Source of the DNA: Muribaculaceae bacterium
GTDB taxonomy: Bacteria; Bacteroidota; Bacteroidia; Bacteroidales; Muribaculaceae
Direction: 5' to 3'
Length of the DNA stretch: 9,882 nucleotides
Assembly: GCA_029057255.1 (NCBI GenBank)
Contig: JAICZO010000484.1
Coordinates: 1 to 9,882 of the forward strand
In this document: positions 5,907 through 9,882 of the stretch, piece after piece
Layout: each line of letters opens with the position of its first letter
Numbering within the stretch: position 1 is the stretch's first letter
Made by a program: the position numbers and the translations under genes
Notes under the pieces: model-generated
Database searches by the model: none
Told to the model about the DNA's origin: nothing
The model's input: only the letters and a program-made list of their open reading frames with translations

Positions 5907-6521
5907 ATGAAAAAACTGTCTGTAACAGTAAAGACCATCGTAGCCTGCGCGCTTGTGGCTGCAGCTGCATCCTGCTCGGGTAACGCCGACTCTAAACCTG
6001 CCGCCGTGGCTCTGAACGACTCTACGGCTGCCGGAAATGAAGTAAAGATCACTACAAACATCCGATATATCGACGCTGACTCCGTTATCAGCGCATACAA
6101 GCTCGCCCAGCAGCTCCTCGAAGAGCAGCAGCGCGAGATGAACCGCCTCCAGCAGTGGCACGAATCGAAGCAGCGCGAGCTCCAGTCGATGGCAAACAGC
6201 ATCAGCCAGAAGCAGCAGAACAACGTATATCTCTCGCAGGCTTCGATGGAGTCTGACGTGCAGAACTTCCAGAAGAAAGGCGAGGAAGCCGACCGCTACC
6301 TCAACACACAGCAGCAGCGCCTCGCCAACAGCGAGCTCGCTATCCGTGCACGCCTCTCCGACTCTATCAGCAACTACGTGCGCGACTACAACGCCACCCG
6401 CGGTTATGACGCCATCCTCCTCCGTGAGGCAGGCGTATACTTCAACCCCGCTCTCAACATCACTGCCGAAATTATAGAAGGTCTCAACGCCCGCTTCGAA
6501 GCCGGCGAAGGCTCAAAATAA
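5907..6521 (+). CDS. OmpH/Skp-family lipoprotein
   Basis: A 204-residue exported protein of the OmpH/Skp family, whose soluble members chaperone unfolded outer-membrane proteins in the periplasm. Residues 1-23 form a signal peptide ending in AAASC, so Cys23 is probably lipidated. A linker runs to about 45. IRYIDADSVISAYKLAQ at 52-68 matches the first strand and turn of the family. A long Gln/Glu/Arg-rich coiled coil at about 65-160 (LLEEQQREMNRLQQW, ANSISQKQQNN, TQQQRLANSE) corresponds to the tentacle helices. YDAILLREAGVYFNPALNITAEIIEGLN at 167-194 is the conserved C-terminal strand and helix. The glycosyltransferase starts 12 bp after its stop, so the two are probably co-transcribed. Unlike classical Skp it appears membrane-anchored, which is known in Bacteroidetes. 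Client proteins are unknown. Confidence 0.9.
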   Translation: MKKLSVTVKTIVACALVAAAASCSGNADSKPAAVALNDSTAAGNEVKITTNIRYIDADSVISAYKLAQQLLEEQQREMNRLQQWHESKQRELQSMANSISQKQQNNVYLSQASMESDVQNFQKKGEEADRYLNTQQQRLANSELAIRARLSDSISNYVRDYNATRGYDAILLREAGVYFNPALNITAEIIEGLNARFEAGEGSK

Positions 6522-6533
6522 GCCCATCGAGCA

Positions 6534-7595
6534 ATGGCTGTGCCTGATGCACGACGGCGAAAAGTACTTACCGTCGGGCCCGACATCAACGGGCTCGGCG
6601 GTATTTCTGCTGTTTTGCAGATGTACCGCCGCAATGTGCCGGGCTTCGCTTTCTCTCCCACCAACAGCCGCCGCGGCACCATAGCCGGAGCCTTCGTGCT
6701 CGGGGCGACGCTGCTGAAGCTGCCATTCTACCGCCTTGCCGGCTACGACACCGTGCACGCTCACGGCGGCTCGGGCAAGTCGTACATCCGCAAGCGCATA
6801 GTCCTCGGATGGGCGCGGCGGCTCGGCTTCCGCACCGTCTTCCACTGTCACGGCGGCGGCTTTGCCGTCTTCGCGCAGTCCAGAGGCAAGGAGCGCGTCA
6901 GCCGCGAGCTTGCCCGCTATGACGCCGTGGCGGTGCTCTCTGGCGGCTGGCGGCGCTATTTCGCCGGCGAGCTGGGATGCCGCTCCGTGACGGTCATCGA
7001 CAACATGGTCGAGCTGCCCGCCGTGCCGGTAGAGCGCCGTGAGGTACCCGAGGACGAGCCGGTGCGCTTCGTCTTCCTCGGCAAGCTGTGCCGCGACAAA
7101 GGCGTGTGGGACCTCCTCGACGCCCTTGCCTCGGAGCGCGACAGCCTTGACGGCAGGATAAAGGTGAGCGTCGGCGGCAACGGCGACGTGGACGAGTTCT
7201 GCCGTCGCACAGCAGAGCTTGGCCTCGAAGGCATGGTCGAATACGTAGGCTGCGTCTACGGCGCCGACAAGGATGCACTTCTGCGACGCTGCGACGTCAT
7301 GCTCCTCCCGTCCTATATCGAGGGTATGCCCATAACCCTGCTCGAAGCAGGCGTATATGCCATGCCGTCGATAACGACTACCGTCGGGGGCATCCCCGAA
7401 CTCATAACCGATGGTGTGCAGGGCACCCTCCTCACGCCCGGCGACGTGCCGGCGCTCGCTGCCGCCATAAAGAATTATGCCGGAGACCGACAGCTCATCC
7501 TCCGGCAGGGCTGTGCCGCCGCCGAGGCGGTCAGGACGCATCTCCCCGATGCCGTCAACGCGCAGCTCTACAAGTTATATGACAGTCTGTCTTGA
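6534..7595 (+). CDS. GT4-family glycosyltransferase (GT-B fold)
   Basis: A 353-residue cytoplasmic retaining glycosyltransferase, predicted to transfer a sugar from a nucleotide donor during assembly of a surface glycan or glycolipid. The N-terminal half carries the acceptor-side loop GPDINGLGGISAVLQMY at 15-31, HAHGGSGKS at 75-83 and FHCHGGGF at 103-110. The C-terminal half is a glycosyltransferase group 1 domain: RFVFLGKLCRDKGVWDLLDA at 178-197 (donor phosphate contacts), the EX7E motif from Glu263 to Glu271 in PSYIEGMPITLLEAG, and SITTTVGGIPELITDG at 279-294. No signal peptide or clear membrane segment is seen; such enzymes are often peripheral at the inner membrane. The ATG at 6534 lies 12 bp after the OmpH-like stop, and the TupA-like gene begins 7 bp after its stop, so all three likely form one operon. 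Donor and acceptor cannot be told from sequence. GT4 also includes O-antigen, capsule and LPS core enzymes. Confidence 0.93.
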   Translation: MAVPDARRRKVLTVGPDINGLGGISAVLQMYRRNVPGFAFSPTNSRRGTIAGAFVLGATLLKLPFYRLAGYDTVHAHGGSGKSYIRKRIVLGWARRLGFRTVFHCHGGGFAVFAQSRGKERVSRELARYDAVAVLSGGWRRYFAGELGCRSVTVIDNMVELPAVPVERREVPEDEPVRFVFLGKLCRDKGVWDLLDALASERDSLDGRIKVSVGGNGDVDEFCRRTAELGLEGMVEYVGCVYGADKDALLRRCDVMLLPSYIEGMPITLLEAGVYAMPSITTTVGGIPELITDGVQGTLLTPGDVPALAAAIKNYAGDRQLILRQGCAAAEAVRTHLPDAVNAQLYKLYDSLS

Positions 7596-7602
7596 TATTA
7601 CT

Positions 7603-8505
7603 ATGGATTACGAAAAACTACCCCGATACGCTCAACTCGCTCTCAGAGCCGTGGCTCCTGCCGTGGCTCACATGCCCCGGCTGCTGATGAAGGTACGCTA
7701 CCGCCGCTGGACAGGCGAGTGGCCGCATCTCGACGAGCCGGGCAACCTGCAGGAGTTCTTCCTGAGCGAGATGCTCAAGGCTGCCGAGGACCCCGCGAAG
7801 CTCCGGCTCTATGCCGACCTGGCCGACAAGTATGTCGTGCGCGACTTCGTGCGGCAGAGGGTAGGGGAGAAGGCCGGGCAGGCGCTGACCAAGCTCTATG
7901 GCGTGTGGGATCGCCCCGAAGACATCGACTTCGACGCGCTGCCGGTGCCCTGCGTAATCAAGACCAACAACGGCTGCGGCACCAATATCGTGGTGCGCTC
8001 CAAGGCCGACATCAATCCCGACGAAATACGTCGCCGCCTGTCGGTGTGGCTCGAGTTCCCCTACGGCGAGCTGTCGGGCCAGCCTCACTACTCCGCCATC
8101 ACGCCCAAGATTATTGCCGAGGAGTTCCTCGAGCAGACCCCCGGCACCGACGACCTGCCCTTCGACTATAAATTCTTCTGCTTCAACGGCGAGCCCAAGT
8201 TCATCCTCTTCTATTCCGACCGCAGGCTCAACAGCCATGTGACCTACAACCAGGTCTACGACACCGACTGGAACATCATCGAGGGCATCGTCAACCTGCC
8301 GCTCGAAGGCACGGCGCCGCGCCCCGAGGCTCTCGAGGACATGGTAGCTATGGCACGCGAGCTGAGCAAGGGCTTCAAATGCGTGCGAGTCGACTTCTAC
8401 GGCATCGGCAAGCGTGCCGTCTTCGGCGAGATGACATTCTCGCCCGACGTGATAATGAATTTCACGCCCGCCTTCCTGCGCGATATAATGAAGGAAGTGC
8501 GTTGA
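7603..8505 (+). CDS. TupA-like ATP-grasp protein
   Basis: A 300-residue protein of the ATP-grasp family related to TupA, the teichuronopeptide biosynthesis protein. ATP-grasp enzymes join a carboxylate to an amine through an acyl-phosphate, so a likely role is adding an amino acid or peptide-like group to a surface polysaccharide. Motifs in order: LADKYVVRDFV at 73-83; VPCVIKTNNGCGTNIVV at 115-131, with Lys120 and the glycine-rich ATP loop; KIIAEEFLE at 169-177; DYKFFCFNGEPKFI at 188-201; VRVDFYGI at 261-268; and FGEMTFSPD at 274-282, whose Glu276 is a probable Mg ligand. The ATG at 7603 is 7 bp after the glycosyltransferase stop; an earlier in-frame ATG at 7579 would overlap that gene and is less likely. 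The tight spacing with a glycosyltransferase supports work on the same glycan. It ends at the repeat-filled spacer before lptD, and no ordinary U-tract terminator is seen. Confidence 0.9.
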   Translation: MDYEKLPRYAQLALRAVAPAVAHMPRLLMKVRYRRWTGEWPHLDEPGNLQEFFLSEMLKAAEDPAKLRLYADLADKYVVRDFVRQRVGEKAGQALTKLYGVWDRPEDIDFDALPVPCVIKTNNGCGTNIVVRSKADINPDEIRRRLSVWLEFPYGELSGQPHYSAITPKIIAEEFLEQTPGTDDLPFDYKFFCFNGEPKFILFYSDRRLNSHVTYNQVYDTDWNIIEGIVNLPLEGTAPRPEALEDMVAMARELSKGFKCVRVDFYGIGKRAVFGEMTFSPDVIMNFTPAFLRDIMKEVR

Positions 8506-8517
8506 TGCGGGTGTGTC

Positions 8518-8535
8518 GGGCGGCCTTCGGACGCA
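8518..8535 (+). repeat. Solitary partial small-hairpin module
   Basis: GGCGGCCTTCGGACGC at 8519-8534 matches 16 bases of the 17-nt small hairpin found in the downstream repeat units, but it lacks the AATAATC heptamer before it and the long hairpin. It lies 13 bp after the tupA-like stop and 2 bp before unit 1, and looks like a decayed or truncated copy. Confidence 0.7.
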
Positions 8536-8536
8536 A

Positions 8537-8600
8537 CCCCGGACACCTTCGCTCCGCTTCGGCGGCCGGGGCTGCAAATAATCGGCGGCCTTCGGACGCC
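8537..8600 (+). repeat. Composite palindromic repeat, unit 1 (rightward)
   Basis: This 64-bp unit consists of a 35-bp imperfect palindrome (8537-8571, arms CCCCGG...CCGGGG), the linker CTGCA, the heptamer AATAATC (8577-8583) and a 17-nt hairpin GGCGGCCTTCGGACGCC (8584-8600) with loop TTC. The long palindrome is identical to that of unit 2 at 32 of 35 positions. Bases 8577-8600 are an exact inverted copy of 8825-8848 in unit 4. Confidence 0.88.
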
Positions 8601-8622
8601 TTTGTGTTTGTTCCGGCTGCAC

Positions 8623-8686
8623 CCCCGGACACCTCCGCTCCGCTACGGTGGCCGGGGCTACGAATAATCGACGTCCTTTGGACGTC
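8623..8686 (+). repeat. Composite palindromic repeat, unit 2 (rightward)
   Basis: Same architecture and length as unit 1, 86 bp further on: a 35-bp palindrome (8623-8657, CCCCGG...CCGGGG), the linker CTACG, AATAATC (8663-8669) and the perfect hairpin GACGTCC-TTT-GGACGTC (8670-8686). Compared with unit 1, the second stem pair has changed from G-C to A-T. The first 11 bases of the small hairpin, GACGTCCTTTG, are duplicated in tandem at 8681-8691. Confidence 0.88.
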
Positions 8687-8736
8687 CTTTGGATTGGCGT
8701 AGCAATCTGTGTATTAGGCGTTTGTGGGTATGAATG

Positions 8737-8800
8737 GTCGTCCGTAGGACGACGATTATTAGTAACCGGGTACACCGCAGCGTAGCGGAGGTGTGCCCGG
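8737..8800 (-). repeat. Composite palindromic repeat, unit 3 (leftward)
   Basis: Read on the minus strand from 8800: a 35-bp palindrome with arms CCGGG...CCCGG (8800-8766), the linker TTACT, AATAATC (8760-8754) and the perfect hairpin GTCGTCC-TAC-GGACGAC (8753-8737). The core of the long palindrome, ACACCTCCGCT, is shared with unit 2. The outer arms differ from those of units 1 and 2 but still pair with each other. The small hairpin carries T-A at the pair that is G-C in unit 1 and A-T in unit 2. Confidence 0.88.
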
Positions 8801-8824
8801 TATAAGGTATACCCTCCCGGGAAA

Positions 8825-8878
8825 GGCGTCCGAAGGCCGCCGATTATTCGATGAGGATGCCCCATGTAGGGCGTCCTC
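8825..8878 (-). repeat. Composite palindromic repeat, unit 4 (leftward, different long hairpin)
   Basis: Read on the minus strand from 8878: a 10-bp stem GAGGACGCCC pairing with GGGCATCCTC (one wobble, 6-nt loop TACATG), the linker ATCG, AATAATC (8848-8842) and the hairpin GGCGGCCTTCGGACGCC (8841-8825), identical to that of unit 1. The long hairpin is unrelated in sequence to those of units 1-3 but occupies the same place. It lies 13 bp beyond the lptD stop codon, so it may also act at the 3' end of the lptD transcript. Confidence 0.75.
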
Positions 8879-8891
8879 AGCCGTCACATTC

Positions 8892-9882
8892 TTAGTACCA
8901 CTTCATGCCGTTCGAGAGCGACGAGCGCTTGTCGTACTTGAGGTCGGAGAGCATCGACGAGTTCACGGCGATGTGGAAGTTGTAGCTCTTGTAGGGGCCT
9001 ACGGGCACGAAGCTCGCGCGCATGGTGAAGCAGTGCAGGTCGCGCGAGATATTACAGTTCATATAGGCAATCTTGCCGGTATCGAAGTTGTACGAGGCCG
9101 AGAACGAGAAGTTCCATGCCGGCGTCGGTCTTATGTTGCCCGACAGCGACAGGTTCTGCGTAATCTTCCCGTCAAACTCCATCTTATCCATGTTGAAGGC
9201 GCCGTAGCCATAGTTGACCGAGTAGTTCAGCGTCAGGCTCCACGGGCACTTCCACTTGGCGTATCCGTCGGAAGTCATCTCGACGCCGTCGCTGCCCGAT
9301 GCCGCGTCGTTGCGGTCGCGCTCGTTCATTGCACCCGACTGCGAGTCGGTCTGGCTGTCCGACGATTCGTCGCCCTCTTTCTTTTTCTTGCGTCTGAAGG
9401 TGTCGTTGTTGAACGTGTAGGAGAATGATGTGCCCGTGCGCATAAGGCGGCCTATGCCCTTGCCCGATGCTATGCGGAGCTTGTTGATTTTCACGGGGGT
9501 GCCCGCTTCGTTGAGGCCGTACTGGTAGACGTCCCAGGTGGCGTTGAGGTTGAGGTTGAAGTTCTTGGTCAGTCGCAGCAGGATTGATGTCGACAGGTCG
9601 CTCCAGCGCAGCGAGTCGGCCGCCATGTTGTAGCTCTCCGAGATGTTGAGGTTTTCGATAAGCGATATTTTCTTCTCGCCGATAGAGTCGTTGTCCGACT
9701 TGACCTTCATCTCGAGATTGTTGCCCAGAGACAGTGATATCGACCCGTTCTTGCCTTGCGACGGCGTGCCGAAGAGGGCGTTGGGGAAGTAGCTGTACTT
9801 GCGCTGCTGCTCCACGCCGCGCGTATCAATAAATGTATATGTGCCGTAGGAGCCTAAGAAAGGCGACGAGAAGACGGGCGCA
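8892..9882 (-). CDS. lptD: LPS-assembly protein LptD, C-terminal barrel part (runs off the right edge)
   Basis: The last 329 residues of a Bacteroidetes-type LptD, the outer-membrane barrel that inserts LPS with LptE. The frame is open through the right edge, so the N-terminus (jellyroll and first strands) is missing. The visible part is a run of amphipathic beta strands with the family sequences GKNGSISLSLGNNLEMKVKS, KKISLIENLNISESYNMAADSLRWS, GKGIGRLMRTGTSFSYTFNNDTF, PAWNFSFSASYNF and YKSYNFHIAVNSSMLSDLKYDKR. A low-complexity, charged Lys/Asp/Ser/Gln insert (about residues 163-207 of the visible part, RRKKKKEGDESSDSQ...) interrupts the strands and is probably a surface loop. The protein ends in MKWY, with an aromatic last residue as expected for the barrel-assembly signal. 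It converges on the tupA-like gene across the repeat-rich spacer. Similarity to known LptD proteins is from memory. Confidence 0.92.
   Translation of the reverse strand, partial: APVFSSPFLGSYGTYTFIDTRGVEQQRKYSYFPNALFGTPSQGKNGSISLSLGNNLEMKVKSDNDSIGEKKISLIENLNISESYNMAADSLRWSDLSTSILLRLTKNFNLNLNATWDVYQYGLNEAGTPVKINKLRIASGKGIGRLMRTGTSFSYTFNNDTFRRKKKKEGDESSDSQTDSQSGAMNERDRNDAASGSDGVEMTSDGYAKWKCPWSLTLNYSVNYGYGAFNMDKMEFDGKITQNLSLSGNIRPTPAWNFSFSASYNFDTGKIAYMNCNISRDLHCFTMRASFVPVGPYKSYNFHIAVNSSMLSDLKYDKRSSLSNGMKWY

Noticed and set aside
6513..7541. 342-codon minus-strand open frame opposite the glycosyltransferase
   Set aside because: It is an antisense shadow; the plus strand encodes an intact GT4 enzyme with an EX7E motif.
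7618..8865. 415-codon minus-strand open frame opposite the tupA-like gene and spacer
   Set aside because: It crosses the palindromic repeats and has no recognisable domain, while the plus strand encodes a complete ATP-grasp protein.
8537..8878. CRISPR array or integron attC sites
   Set aside because: Repeats are inverted as well as direct, spacers are irregular, and no cas or integrase gene is present. No GTTRRRY core or attC box order is seen.
8537..8878. Ordinary rho-independent terminators for the convergent genes
   Set aside because: The hairpins lack following U-tracts on either strand and recur with a fixed linker and heptamer, so simple terminators do not explain them, although they may affect 3' ends.

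Overview
The window looks like a chromosomal segment of a GC-rich member of the Bacteroidales, most plausibly Muribaculaceae-like (the family is an inference). The evidence is lipoprotein signal peptides of Bacteroidetes type, -7 boxes matching the Bacteroidetes sigma-ABfr consensus TAnnTTTG, starts without Shine-Dalgarno sequences, an LptD of the Bacteroidetes type and a long OmpH/Skp-family lipoprotein. No transposase, integrase, phage structural gene, tRNA, rRNA or CRISPR array was seen.

Layout. Positions 1-965 (minus) hold the N-terminal 321 residues of a MaeB-type malic enzyme that runs off the left edge. Positions 966-1394 are non-coding with several hairpins. A perfect Bacteroidetes promoter (1395-1425) drives a plus-strand lipoprotein with two related internal domains (1455-2342). 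It is followed by an AqpZ-like aquaporin (2407-3099) and a strong terminator (3130-3170). On the minus strand come an exported N-acetylmuramidase-domain protein (3194-3988) and a PepD-type M20 dipeptidase (4072-5526), with a strong minus-strand terminator hairpin between them. A 168-bp divergent promoter region separates PepD from a plus-strand run: a 55-residue membrane micro-protein (5695-5862), an OmpH/Skp-like lipoprotein (5907-6521), a GT4 glycosyltransferase (6534-7595) and a TupA-like ATP-grasp protein (7603-8505). The last three are separated by only 12 and 7 bp and probably form an operon. The right edge (8892-9882, minus) is the C-terminal barrel of LptD.

Theme. Much of the window concerns the cell envelope: an outer-membrane-protein chaperone-like lipoprotein, a glycosyltransferase and ATP-grasp enzyme likely acting on a surface glycan or glycolipid, LptD for LPS insertion, a secreted muramidase, an aquaporin and two lipoproteins.

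The most unusual structure is the 386-bp spacer between the convergent tupA-like and lptD genes (8506-8891). It contains four copies of a composite palindromic unit: a long hairpin, a 4-5 nt linker, the heptamer AATAATC, and a 17-nt hairpin. Two copies point right and two point left. Stem positions differ between copies in a compensatory way (G-C, A-T, T-A at the same pair), which suggests a maintained structured repeat resembling REP/BIME elements.
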